Source: Prorocentrum cordatum
Taxonomy: Eukaryota; Sar; Dinophyceae; Prorocentrales; Prorocentraceae
Assembly (NCBI GenBank): GCA_963575745.1
Contig: CAUYUJ010014179.1
Span: forward strand, 56,001 to 120,000
Reading direction: 5' to 3'
DNA length: 64,000 nt
The position numbers and the translations under genes are program-made. Positions 39,298 to 50,622 of the stretch are shown here, one piece after another. The notes below the pieces were generated by a model that saw only the letters and a program-made list of their open reading frames with translations, did not search any database and was not told the DNA's origin. Position 1 is the stretch's first letter. Every line of letters begins with the position of its first letter.

Positions 39298-39785
39298 TCG
39301 GACGGGGGTCGGGCACGGTCGGACGACGGTCGGACGACGGTCGGACGGCGGTCGGCGGTCGGACGATCGGACGACGGTCGGACGACGGTCGGACGACGGT
39401 CGGACGACAGTCGGACGACGGTATGACGGCGGTCGCCCGCAGGAGCAGCGCGGCGACACCACGGGCAAGTTGCCGCCCCGCGACGTGGCTGCGGATGCGG
39501 CCCCCAGGGGAGGATGAGGATGATGGTGGTGGTGGTGGTGGTGGTGGTGGTGGTGGTGAGGAGGAGGAGTAGCAGGGGGGAGGAGGGTTCTCCCTCCTCC
39601 TCCTCCTCCTCCTCCTCCTCCTCCAATTGCTCTTCCTCCTCTTCCTCCTCCCCCCGTCTCTCTCCTGCTCTCTGTTCCCTCCCGTCCTTCCTTCCTTCCT
39701 CCTCCTCCCCCCATTCTCCTCCTCCCGCTCCTCCTGCTCCTCCTCGCTGATCCTCCTCCTCCTCCTCCCCTCACCCCTTTTCGGT
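39298..39785. repeat. Chain of simple repeats (GACGGTCGGAC, GGT, CTC), possible intron
   Basis: 39300-39425 is a TCGGACGACGG tandem array, 39520-39557 a GGT array, 39590-39775 CTC-rich. No gene. It separates two open exons on the same strand. Confidence 0.65.
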
Positions 39786-39789
39786 TCCG

Positions 39790-41560
39790 CCGTCGCCGTT
39801 CGAGACGCCGCCGAAGACCAAGAAGGGGACCTTGGAGGCGCTGCACGCACAGCGTCTGCGCTTCGAGGACATCATCAAGCTAGCCTCTGGTCCCAAGATC
39901 GACGGCGTGGGCTTGCACCAGTCGTTGCTCGAGATCTGGAACTCCGACGCCCTGAAGCACGCGCTGTTCCTGAAGGGGTTCGCGAAGAAGGACCTGGCGC
40001 CACCTGAGGGTGGGTTCACCGATGACGAGGTGAAGGTGCCCACGACAGAGGAGGTCGACATGAATAGAGATCCGAAGATCGCGAAGGAGTCGGCCGAGGA
40101 GGAGATGTGGGCAGAGGTCAAACGGCGTGGCTTCATTTTCAACACGAATGCGAAGAACGGGAACGCCATCGCTTCGCGCTGGCAGAGGAGGGTGGACAAA
40201 CCTGGAACGAAAGAGAACCTCGAGTACAAGCCGCTGAGAGGCAACAGCGAGGCGGAGGACCAGTACCGCGCGAACTGGGCCAAGGAGCGCTACCAGGAGT
40301 ACCTGGTGAAACGGGAGAAGACGCAGGAGTTCTCGCGCACGGAGTACAAGAACGCGCAGTGGATGCCCATTGGGCGCATTGCCCATAAAGAGGGCGGCGG
40401 GCGCCTGGGCTGGTTGCAGGCATCGGTCGAGGGGTCACGAGGAGGAGGAGGATGAGGAGGAGGAGGAGGAAAAGGAGGAGGAGGAGGAGGAGGAGGAAGA
40501 GGAGGAGGAGGAGGAGGAGGAGGAGGAGGAGGAGTGAGTGAGGAGGAGGAGGAGGAAGAGGAGCTAGGAGGAGGATGAAGAGGGAGTGAGGAGGAGGAGG
40601 AGGATGAGTAGGAGGAGGAGGAGGAGGAAGGGAGGAGGAGGAGCGTGTGCCTCCCTGCAGGCGTCTCGGTATTTCCTGAAAGCGATGGCCATGGGACCTC
40701 CGTGGATAGCCTACGATGAGATGACCGAGAATCTGCGAGCTTTATATATTGTTCGCGGCACAAGGGAGGCGTTCACGACCTCCTGGAAGAAGCACGAGAC
40801 ATGGGAGAACGCACCAGAGCTGACGGACCTCGGCATGGAGCGCAAGCGCAAGCTGGAGGATGCCGATCTGCAGCAGGAGCGCGCCGCCAAGAGCGGCAGG
40901 GTTGCTGTCGAGGCAGCTGCAGAGGCGACCCCCGCGCAAGCGACCACAGCTGGCGAGAAGGCGGCACTACCAGGCATTGAGCAGCCCGCTGAGGAGCCCG
41001 AGGAGCCAAAGGAATTGAGCCCCGAGGAGAAGAAGGCAGCTGCGAAAGCCAAGGCAACGGCTGCAGCCAAGGCAAAATCCAAGGCAAAGGCTGCAGCCAA
41101 GAAGGCCGCGGAGGAAGCCGCCCAGGCCACTGCAGCTGCTGCTGCAGCCGTTCCAGTCGTTGACATCAAGGAGCTGATGACCTCTGCGAAGAAGGCGGTG
41201 AGCAAATACTCGACGACGACCTCGCAGGCTCATACGGTCACGGGCTCCATCGCTACAGACACGGCTGCTGCTAAGCAGGACCCCAATGCGACAGCCCCTT
41301 GGAAGTGGGCCGAGAACGACTCAGACGCGCTGGAGCTCAATGCTTGCATGCTGGAGCTGAAGACGACGCTCTCGAACAACTCCCGTCTGACGCAGGCGCT
41401 GACGCGCGAGCTGGGGAGCGTTCGCAAGCAGATGAAGGACGACGTGCTCTTCAGGGCCACGCTGACCGACGTCAAGGAGCTTGAGGGGCTCATTGACAAG
41501 ATTGGGGGTCACGTCAAGGACCTCTTGACTATGCATCAGATCAAGTGTGCGAAAAAGTGA
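39790..41560 (+). CDS. Two-exon hypothetical protein of a dinoflagellate-expanded family
   Basis: Exon 39790-40419 carries RLRFEDIIKLASGPKIDGVGL, IWNSDALKHALFLKGFAK and YKNAQWMPIGRIAHKEGGG; exon 40661-41560 continues ASRYFLKAMAMGPPWIAYDE, an Ala/Lys/Glu-rich coiled stretch (KAAAKAKATAAAKAKSK) and a helical tail ending LIDKIGGHVKDLLTMH before TGA. The intron 40420-40660 is GC-AG and phase 0. The first exon begins just after a CTC tract, so its start is approximate and it may join the UIM-like exon upstream. I recognise the family as frequent in dinoflagellate gene models but know no function. The tail resembles the fragment at 56910-57233. Confidence 0.75.
40420..40660 (+). other. GC-AG intron filled with a GGA array
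   Basis: Starts GCATCGG and ends CCCTGCAG. GCAGGC is present at both borders (40416-40421 and 40657-40662). The interior 40438-40640 is almost pure GGA. Joining the exons gives GWLQ-ASRYFL without frame change. Confidence 0.85.
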
Positions 41561-43084
41561 TCGAGGATATTCGATGTGAGCGTGAGTGTGTGCACTGCGT
41601 GCAGTTGTTCGTGGTTTCGCCTGTTCAATTGAGGCGTGGGCTCGCATGAGCGAGCGTGGACTGCTCCTAAAGCGTAGCTTGGGAACCGAGCCGAGGGCCC
41701 GATGGGGCACCACACTCTTCCTTCCAGTCCTCCTCCTCATTCATCTCCTCCTCCCCCTTCTCACCTCTACTTTCCCCAACGTCCTTCGCCACTCTCGTGG
41801 CTCTCTCCCTGCGAACCCCTACCCTTCGACCTCAGCGGCCTTGAAATCTGAAAATCTTGGGCGTCCCAGGGCCGAATGGGGCGAGATCTACCGATGATCC
41901 ACCGGTGATCTACCGATGATCCTGGGACCGATGATCCACCGATGATCGGGCAGAAAACCATGTGTTTTTACAGGTTTGGTGCACCCCCCCCCCAACCGAT
42001 GATCCCCCGGTGACCGGTGATCTACCGATGATCTACCGATGATCCCCAAAGGATCCACAATTTTCGGACAGTCAGGGAGAAAATTCCAGCCAGCATCCGC
42101 TGGGATTCAAGAGAACGCGCTGGGGCAGTCCACAGGCGCCGATCCCGAGCCCAGAGGAAGCTGCCAGACTTTAAGTTTGCTCGGCTTGGTGCTTTCAAGC
42201 TCATCGCTGCAGCACAGGCTGCCTCAGTTTACTCTTTTTTTCTTCTCATCCTGGTCCTCTTCCTGAGATCGTCCTTGGATCAGTGCCTTCCACCTCCCCT
42301 GATCCTCTGCTCCTTGTCCTCCACCTCCCCCCATCATCCTGATCCTCATCCTCCTTCCTCCTGCACGCCTCTTCCACGGCAGTGTCGCCTGCAACCTCGT
42401 TCGTGGTCAGACATGGCGTGATTCGTAACATCTGACGAGAGAGTGTGACAGCTGGCGCATGGGGAGATCGGCTGAAACGACGACCAAACAACCAGCGGAG
42501 GTAGACCTGCGAGTAACATTAAGTCAGGTACAGGCGCACATGCGGGATCATTGATCGAATCATCGCGATGATCCGAACGATGATCTTCGCGTGCGTGCCT
42601 GGTGCTCAAAGCATTCCTTGGGGTAATAGCTAACTTACTCGCAGGCATACATCCGTTGCCCACCTCCGATCCTCTCTCTCTCTCTCTCTCTCTGCGGCTT
42701 GCTTCCCTGCGGCACCGCCCCCGCCGCAACGCTGGGACACGAAGAACTTCCAGGCGCCCCCGTGCTAGCACCCCGACCCAGAGGATATGAGCTGAGGAGG
42801 GGGACATTGGCCTAGGAGTGAAATAGCAGGAGCACGATGATTGCAACGGAGGTTGAAATCGGGACTGAGTATAATTTGTTTGTTTCCCCATTCTATGCGA
42901 TACCGAATGTTGTCGCTCAAACTTGCTGCAAAGAGAACCCAAGAGGGACTGAGTAGAAAATTTTAGGAGTCGAGGGAGCAAGAGAAGTGGGATAACAGAG
43001 GGAGAGAGAGAGAGAGAGATAGGAAGGAAAGATGAGGGAGGAGTAACACATAAAATCATAAAGCCGACGTCATCTCACTTCATG
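41561..43084. other. Intergenic part of the 14.7-kb element
   Basis: 41892-42040 repeats GATCTACCGATGATCC-like words; 42559-42572 is the palindrome ATCATCGCGATGAT; 42668-42691 is a CT run and 43001-43018 a GA run. No gene recognised. Confidence 0.6.
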
Positions 43085-43131
43085 ATGGCCAATTTGGCCC
43101 AAAAGCCATTGCACCGCCATTTGGCCCAAAA
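43085..43131 (+). other. Two DinoSL-like words in tandem
   Basis: GGCCAATTTGGCCCAAAAG and CCGCCATTTGGCCCAAAAG lie 28 bp apart, 54 bp before an ATG on the same strand. They resemble GCCATTTTGGCTCAAG only with gaps, so the link to spliced leader is weak. Confidence 0.25.
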
Positions 43132-43184
43132 GCCTCGGCACTCTGGCTCCCGCCTGCACGCTGTAGCAAACGAGAGGCTTCGGC

Positions 43185-45925
43185 ATGGATCGAAGTCGGA
43201 GTTCCCGCGGGTTTCGGCATTGGGTGCCGACTGACCAGAAACACCGTGAAGCTGGAGCCAACCTTCTCAAACTATTTCTGCGACTGTATGGATCGTGCAA
43301 GCTGACCGCCATGGAGTTTACAGAAGCCTGCCATTGGGCAGACCAGGCGGGGATACCAGGAGCTGCTTTTTCCGCCTATGCCATGGAGCCTGGCAAACAA
43401 ACAGGGAAGTACCAACAACACCTTGACAAGACCATCACGCCACCAAAAAACACGTACTTAGTCAAAACGCCAGTGAACTACAACCGTCGCCCGCAAAGGA
43501 CGACGAGGGACGTCCCCACACTACTTGCGTACGAGAGTCTCGAGGACGAGCTGCGATCTGACAGCACCACGTTTGACTTGCTCACAGCAGGCCCAGGCCA
43601 ATCGGAAGAAAGCGTTCTAGATCTAGCCGTGTACCGGAATCACCGCAGTGTGTTGAAATCCATTGAAAATGGCGAGCGGCTGCCTGTACCGTTAGGCTTC
43701 TACTTAGATGGTGTTAACTATCGCGCCCAAGCGGCTGGCCGAATGGATTCTACGACAGGCATGTGGATAATAAATCTCCTCACTGGGAACCGTCACTTGG
43801 TGTCAGTCACACGTTCATCCGACAGTTGCCTATGCGGCTGTCGGGGCTGGTGCTCCCTCTTCCCACACTTACAAGCGGTGCGTTGGCAGCTCGACGCAAT
43901 GATGGCTGGACGACGGCCAACTGAACGGCATGACGGCGCGCCGATGGACGCCGATGCAACACCACTATCATTCAGAGGCTGCTTGATTTGGATCAAGGGC
44001 GACTGGGGCGAGCATGCAAAATCACTGGGCTTGACGTCGTGGAGCAGTGTACATTCGCCTTGTCAGTATTGTAAATGCAGCAAATCTGAACTCCACGAAC
44101 TATATTTATCACTAAACGTACCCGACGGTATCGAGTGGCCGCTCCGCTCCCACCACGAGTACGAGGAAGCCTGCTCCAAGTGTGAAGTGCGTCGCTGTGA
44201 TGCGTTGGAAAAAAGACGGGAGGGGCATCGGAGGCAGGCTTGTGCAAAACGATGTCGTTGTAAATGGCGTTCAGCTCAAAGCAGGGGACCGACTGGAACC
44301 ATCGAAGCAAGTACTCGACGTGGCTGAGCTCGAAAGGCTGCATCTACCATTGGAGGTCGTATTTTGGCGGTCGCGGAGGGACGACAAGCAACGATCACTG
44401 GAATCTGTTTCGCACCGCTGCGTCTTGTTTGCTGACGCGCTCGATGCATCACCCCACAAAACTTTAGCTGTCGACGCACTCCACTGTTTGTACTTCGGAC
44501 CAGTGATGCGGTACGTCTCGGCGTGCTCTCATATTGCGCAATGTGTGGAGGCACAGTGGCAACCAGGAACAAATCATCGAGCTGGGGTCCAGGTCACTTG
44601 GAGCAGCACTACAACAATGGCAAGAACAACAAGCAATTCCACATTCATCTCGTTTGTCCGCCCTAACTGTCAAGATGTTGGGCCAGCGCCGCGGCGCATC
44701 GTTGCAGGACAGCGTTTGGCACTTTACTTCTTGAGGAAGGCTTGAGAAGGATGAGTCAGAGGATCGAGGATGGAGTATGAGGATCAATCGCGAAGTAACG
44801 AGCACGAGGCAAAGAGCAAAGGACGGGTGATGGGCAATTAAACGTGGGAGGCGGGCGGAAGCGATAGCGAAAACAAGGTGAGCGTGAAGTGATGTGGAGC
44901 AGGGGCCAGGTGGGAAAGGAGAGGAGCTTAGGAGGAGAAAGCAGAAGAGGAGGAGGAGGAGGAGGAGGAGGGAAAGAAGAGGATGAGGAGCAGGGGCAGG
45001 AGTTGTTGGGCAGGATAACAGGCTTGAGCCGAGCCGATTAGTAAACACCTAGCCCCTGGCCAGTTGGTGCTAAGATAATCGCCTCTGGTCCGTCGGTCGC
45101 GGTCGCCCCTGGCCCGTAGGTGTTCGGGCCCTCGTTCGGCCATCGAATTGTTTGTTCGACAGTCGGCAGTTTCCCGTTAATTCGATGTGAGGGCCACGCA
45201 TTATATATAAAGGATCTCTTCAGTCGCCTAATCACCCTGGCTGTCACATGTCACTGAAGGCTGCCGAGTGCGGCCTGCTCCTGAAATTCAGCATTGACAT
45301 GGTGCGCAGATATGGGGGTCCGCCAGTATTCGGTGATGCTTTGCTGAAGGCTGGGATTTCGCTCACGCAGATCCTGAACATTATTCGGCTCCAGCGCTGT
45401 AAAGTCTCGGACTTGGGAAAAGGGATGCTGCTGGAAGCAGCCCAGACCCACCTTGTTTCGTGCAAGTTAACTGGCATAGACTACACGCCCAAGAGCCATC
45501 TGCTGTGCCACATGCTTGATAGGTCACGGTTTGATAGTCCGACTCCCCCCCACCGGTTTCTCTGACCCTCCGACCCCCTGTACAACTCCAGTCCTGGTCC
45601 AGATTTTCGAAAAGGTGTTTTTGAATTTTCTCGAGGAAAGCCTCTTCGAGGAGATTCTGAAGGGTTTCCTCGAAGATTCTCTTCGACTAAATTCTGAGGG
45701 GGTTTGGGACCTCGCCTCAGGGTTGACGTCCATGGCTCCCCCAAGCAGTACAACTGCTTTATCGACGAATCGTTAAACGGGATGCTCAGGGACGTGGCTG
45801 TTTTTGCTCACAGGGCAACCTTCGAGAGGCGCATCTTCACTCTTCTGGACTTGCAGTCGCGTTTGGGCACCTCCAGTTTTTTACCATCGAGGCCATGGCT
45901 TCCACTCGTGTCTGGCGTGGCCTAG
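43185..45925 (+). CDS. DGVNY/KGDW-family protein, multi-exon, possible transposase
   Basis: ATG at 43185. Residues 172-179 read FYLDGVNY, 215-223 CLCGCRGWC, 269-282 WIKGDWGEHAKSLG, 293-298 CQYCKC. The first frame ends usefully at about 44190; the homology then continues in the next frame (LKAGDRLEPSKQVLDV, FGPVMRYVSA) and, from about 44535, in the third (ALQQWQEQQAIPH, LTVKMLGQRRGA). After a gap with a GGA run it resumes at about 45245 (SLKAAECGLLLKF) and 45730 (GSPKQYNCFIDESLN), ending TAG 45923. The spacing DG, GDW, LG, W, CxxC recalls CACTA/KDZ transposases, which is inference. The two frame changes may be indels, assembly errors or tiny introns. Confidence 0.7.
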
Positions 45926-47367
45926 TCCAGGTTACGATTGTTCTTGCTCTGGCTCCATGTGCATGCGGGGCGATGCCACCGCATGGTGCAGGCCTCTCTT
46001 GGGCCAGGAGGACAGCCACGGAGATGCAGGCTAAAGGCATGCCCATAGATTTGGAGAGTGGCACTTCAGAAACGTTGCTGGCAGGATGCGTGGAGTACTT
46101 CACGCATGCACTCAGATACATTAATCGGAACACTGGCTTCGTAGAGCTGTTCAGCGGGAGTGGCCGACTTGCTCGCAACATTATCCTTCATCATGAAGTT
46201 CGCGCTTTCACACTGGACCGCAAAGATGCGGATGATGGGTCTCAAGATGTCTGCACCGCGGTCCCCTGGGAACAAATCAGCGACACCCGTCTGGACCAAA
46301 TGCTCTTGGTCCCAATTCTGGTTGAAGCCCCTCGGACCTGTAGATAGTCCCACTAGGGCCCCCATCCCCTTTGGATGTCCAGAGCCCTCTGCGTTGCGTA
46401 CAGTCTCCAGGTCGGGCTACTCTACGCTCTCTGGCTCGTGGCCACGACCGTCGTGGGCGGCTACGTCCACATGGCACCGGAGTGCTCCACGTGGGTTTCG
46501 ATCTCTCGCCATCATACCAAACGCTCCCGCGAGTCGACTATTGGAGACGACTCGCGGAAGGATGTGCTCGAGGCCAACCACGTGGCCAACTTCGTGTCGC
46601 TTGGAGCGGGGCTGACCTGGAGGAGGAGGAACAGGAGAAGGAGGAGGAGACGCAGGAGGAGGACGACGATGAGGAGGAGGAGGGTAGGAAGAGGATAGGA
46701 GGAGGATAGGAGGAGGAGGAGGACGATAGAAGGAGGAGCGCATCTCGGAAGCCTTCGGAGTCATACATGTCCAGTACAGACTGGTGCAAGTGAAACCATG
46801 AATAACAATATTTGGAGGTGAGGCGGAATAGGAAGACAAAGTTTTTTAGAGTTCCGAAGGTCGTACGTCATGGTGCTGGCGGCAGTGCGTGGTCTATACT
46901 TCTCTGTGGAACAACCTGTCAACAGCCTGCTGTATTTCAGCCCATCCGTGAGCGCTTCAATCGAGCGCACCTCCGCGAGGAGGTTTCACTTCTGGATGGG
47001 AGGCTGGGGAGGTGGAAGCGCCAAGCCGATGGAGATGTACCATACCTGTCCAGGCGATCACATTCAAGCATTGCACAAAGACTTCAAGTCGGCTTCGCAG
47101 AAAATCGGGAAGATTGCTGGTAAAACTGATAATACAGTCGTCATTCGTCAGCCCAAGAAGACTGTTCCGTCCTCGTCTGGCGGTGATAAGAAGGGCTGGG
47201 GCGGCGCATCCTGCTGGATCACGGGGAACAAAACGAGCATGAAAGATAGTGAGACATATCCTGAGGAGTTTGCAGATGCGTTCGGCAAGATGGTTATCTC
47301 AATAATGGGCAACCCTGGGACTGCGAAGCTCATCATCCCTCGCCAGGTTTACATCGAGGGAGCCTGA
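45895..47367 (+). CDS. Methyltransferase-fold protein, three exons
   Basis: Overlaps the end of the preceding gene by 31 bp. Exon 1 (45895 to about 46318) starts with a hydrophobic segment (VTIVLALAPCACG, possibly a signal peptide) and has FVELFSGSGRLA at residues 82-93, like the AdoMet-binding motif I of C5 DNA methyltransferases. Exon 2 (about 46405-46615) has GGYVHMAPECSTW, like the PC motif. Exon 3 (about 46865-47367) has LYFSVEQPVNSLL, like ENP/ENV, then WMGGWGGGSAKP and YPEEFADAFGKM, with TGA at 47365. The exon 2-3 gap holds a GGA array (46617-46735). Cytosine methylation activity is unproven. Confidence 0.7.
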
Positions 47368-48719
47368 TTCCGAAAGGTTGCCTGTGGTCTTGCATGCTTC
47401 TTGGCCCAGTGCTCGTGCGTGCGTGGGCAAGCCGCGCTTTCAACATCAGTGCACGGTCGTTGATCGAAAAAGGAATAAAATTGCAGGCAGAGGTCATCGC
47501 ACAGATCATCGCGATGATGCCCCGATGAACCCAAGTTGTCCTTTGCATTGGTGATCGCATCCGCTACCAGTTGATATCTGTAAGGATGGTGCTCGGCGAT
47601 AGCATCCGATGCAGACAGACAGTTTCAAGAGGAATAGAGGGAAGGATGGGGGGAGGGAGGAGAGAAGGAGTGGGAGGGAGACAAGAAACGAACTGACAAA
47701 GAGGACGGGGGGGGGTCAGAGTCCCTCCGCGCGGGCATCTCTCGCACTCTTCACCCACTTCATTCAGCCATGCCTGTCAAACGCCGCAAGCTGCCCGACA
47801 CCTTCCATACAACGTCCTCTAGCTTCCCACCTAGCTGCCCCAGTGGACGAGGAGGAGGTGAAACTGGACAAGGACAAGGTGGCCGAGAAGGAAGAGGAGG
47901 AGCTAGAGGAGGAGGAGGAGGAGGAGGAGGAGGAGGAGGAGGAGGAGGAGATGTCAGAGGACAGCATGGCTAAGATGGACAGGCTGTTCATGGAGGAAGG
48001 AGAGTCAGAACGTGTCGATTAGCACGAGAGACGACGGCTAGAGGACAGAACACCGACAAAAAAGGTTATCGTTCGCGCCTTGTCTTCCGCAACCGCCTGC
48101 CGCCATGTCCTCCTGCATCTTCGTTTCACTGCCTGCCCTTCGACGGGACCAGCGCACTGAGATGAAGGAGGTGCGGGGCAGAAGGCGCCTGCAGAAGGCG
48201 GTGCGAGAAGGGTGCCCTTTACGTTTGAGCTCTGAACGAGGAGCAGCGGAAGAAACGGAGCATTGAGAAGTACAGTGCAACCGATGCCGTGAGAGTAGCC
48301 AGATCCAATGGAATGGATCGCATCCGTGCAGTCATCAATGGGCGACGCCAACTAGTATCAGACAAATTCGATCCTCGACCGCCGCCGAGTCAAGACGCAT
48401 CGACGGAATACCTTCGACGATTCGGCGATGGTCGAAGATCGATTTTGTCTGCCACGTGGCGGGCGCAGCCCAAACCGTGAATTCTGCAATTTCTGGAGAG
48501 TCGCACCCGCCTCGCCGCCCCGTAGTCAAGAAGAAAATTAAAGAGCCCAGATGCCGAAGGTTGTCTAAGTACACCCCAGGAGGAAGAGGGGGAGAGAGAG
48601 CCCAAGAAGAGGAGGAGGAGGAGAATGAGGAGGAAGAGGAGGAGAGGAAGAGGAAGAGAGGAACCCACGGCGCCCAGGAGCTAGAAGAGAAGGAGGAGGG
48701 GGAGAGAGAGGAGGAGGAG

Positions 48720-48753
<34 letters not shown>

Positions 48754-49212
48754 GCACGAAGCTCGAGGAGGAGGAAGAGGAGGAGGAGGAGGAGGAGAAG
48801 GAGGGGGAGGAGGAAGAGGAGAAGGAGGAGAAGGAGATAGAGGAAGAGGAGGGGGAAAAAGGGGTTGAGGGGGGAGGAGGAGGAGGACGAGGAGGGCGAA
48901 GAGGACGAGGAGGAGGAAGAGGAGGGAGGCGGAGGAGGAGGAGGACAAAGAAGAGGATGAGGATTTTGTTATGTCTGCGCGCGTGGTATCGATCATACGA
49001 ACCACGATATGTCTACCCCTAGCCCCGAGTCGACGTCTCGAGGCAGATCTACTGCTCAAACCACGCGTGGTATGTTGGCGACGCTGGGTTTGCACGCGTC
49101 GGCGGCCAAAATTGACCCACGTGCCTTGTCGAGCAACAAAAACAACACGACAGTGATACTAGATCACCGCGTGTACAACACGGAACGATGAATCGTCGCA
49201 CGCGTGAGCTAT
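47368..49212. other. Right interior of the 14.7-kb element, no firm gene
   Basis: 47505-47518 is ATCATCGCGATGAT. 47850-47955 and 48588-48960 are GGA/GAG arrays giving Glu- and Gly-rich ORFs. Short frames at 47770 and 48971 show no motif. Confidence 0.6.
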
Positions 49213-49321
49213 GGGACGACAGCCGTCCAACACGAGAAAATCAGGGACAATAAATTGTCCCGACATTTTTTGCGGGACGATAAATTGTCCCGACGATTTT
49301 TGCGGGACGATAAATTGTCCC
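49213..49321. repeat. Right subterminal palindromes, 3 good copies at 30-bp period
   Basis: GGGACAATAAATTGTCCC at 49244 and GGGACGATAAATTGTCCC at 49274 and 49304; a decayed copy (GGGACGACAGCCGTCC) at 49213. The innermost distance to the terminus (73 bp) equals that on the left. Confidence 0.9.
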
Positions 49322-49394
49322 GCATGATGGTTTTCGGTCATCCATCATCAACATGAGTGTCGGGACCAAAAAACTGTCCTTCAGGACCTCTGGG
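49306..49394 (-). repeat. Right terminal inverted repeat of the 14.7-kb element
   Basis: Ends TGTCCTTCAGGACCTCTGGG on the plus strand, the inverse of the left end. Confidence 0.92.
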
Positions 49395-50622
49395 TGGGTG
49401 CCGCTCTTCCCCGGGGATCCAGAGGCGACGGGGGCCTCGGTCACGGCCAGGGCCCCATCGTGGGGAGGTTTGCGTTTCTCGCACAGCGCAAAGTACCTCG
49501 GATTTCTCTTGGGCCCCTCCCGGGGAGAGCGCGGCTGGGACGCCGCTGCCAGCAAGTACCTCCAACGCGCTCGGGACTGGGGCCTCTCTGGCGGTGGTAT
49601 GCTCGCCCAGACCGTGGCATACTCTGCATATGCCTTCTCGACGTTGGCGTTCCTCGCGCAGCTGGACGCGCCGCCGGCCTCGTGGCCGCGCCTGGAGGCA
49701 GCTGCGCTGCAGTCGCTGTACCGAGGTCCGAGCAGATGGGCCCCGCCTTCGGCGCTCCACGGTCTGCCCTTCATGGGGTTCCCAGCGGGCCTTCCAGACC
49801 TACCTTCAGTTGCCCTGGCAGCGAAGGCTCGTGTCTCCCATTGGGAGGCAGCAGCCGAAGGCGGGCTGCGCGTGGAGGCCCGGGCAGCGCAGCTCCGGCG
49901 CGAGAAGTTGTTCGCGGACCAGCCAGTCGATCGTCTGGGACTGTGGGCTCCCTGGTTCGAGCAGGCTTTTGTGCTTCAGTTGGAAGCGGCCCGGGTGCAT
50001 TTCGAGGAGCGGAATCTCCGGCCGCGCCAGATTGCGGCGGCCACCGGGGCTGCCGGCATCGCCGCGCAGAAGAGGGTTTGGCAACGAACCTGCGTCCGGT
50101 TGATCGCCCCGAGCGCCGCCGAGGGCCTGCGCAACTTCCTGCACTGGAGGTTCACGCAGCGATACAGCGGACTATGCGGCATGCCAGCGCAGGAAATGGC
50201 CGACAGGGCGCTCGCTACGTACCCGGCCGTGTCCCATGGTGCCGCCCCGCGTTCTCGCGGCGTGCTTGCGCTCCCTCTGGAACGGGTGGATCACCGCGCG
50301 CCGCTTCCAAGGCCATGCAGCATGCGTCTTCGGATGCGCGGGGGGCGAGGACTCCATCGAGCACTACTCGGAGTGCCGCTGGGTCTTAGCCGCCGCCACG
50401 ACGCACTTCGGGTTGGCCCGCCCCGCCACCCGTCATTCCAGGCTCGCGAGGTTCGTGCTGCTGGAGCCAGCCTGGAGCGCGGCTGCTGCGGGGGAGCTGC
50501 AGCGCCGCGCGCGCCTGACGTGCAGTGTCTACCTGACGCAGTGCTGGACACGACACGCCGGGGCGTGCTCCCCAGAGGCGTGCCGGAGCGCTTTGCGGCA
50601 GAAGGCGCGGGAGCTCTCGTGA
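49395..50622 (+). pseudogene. LINE-type reverse transcriptase, C-terminal half
   Basis: Continues the fragment at 34144-34664. Begins WVPLFPGDPEA, then AKYLGFLLGPSRGERGW, MLAQTVAYSAYAFSTLAFL and SLYRGPSRW (thumb region of LINE reverse transcriptases). Around 50230 the frame moves by one; the new frame reads LWNGWITARRFQGHAACVFGC and EDSIEHYSECRWVL, a zinc-knuckle-like C-terminal domain, and ends TGA at 50620-50622. No poly(A) tail was seen downstream. The single frame change marks it as decayed, or as a sequencing indel. Confidence 0.87.

Larger units (their letters stand above)
34665..49394. mobile_element. 14,730-bp DNA transposon-like element inserted in a reverse transcriptase ORF
   Basis: Ends are inverted repeats starting CCCAGAGGTCCTGAAGGACA. 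TG lies on both sides (34663-34664 and 49395-49396) as target duplication. Inside each end, 18-bp palindromes start exactly 73 bp from the terminus and recur every 30 bp. Excision with one TG restores the host reading frame exactly. Cargo on the plus strand: a KRPAA-rich protein, a UIM-like protein and its neighbour, a DGVNY/KGDW-family gene and a methyltransferase-fold gene. Structure recalls CACTA or KDZ/Plavaka elements (subterminal repeats, 2-3 bp duplications). The boundaries are seen directly; the superfamily is inference. Confidence 0.9.
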
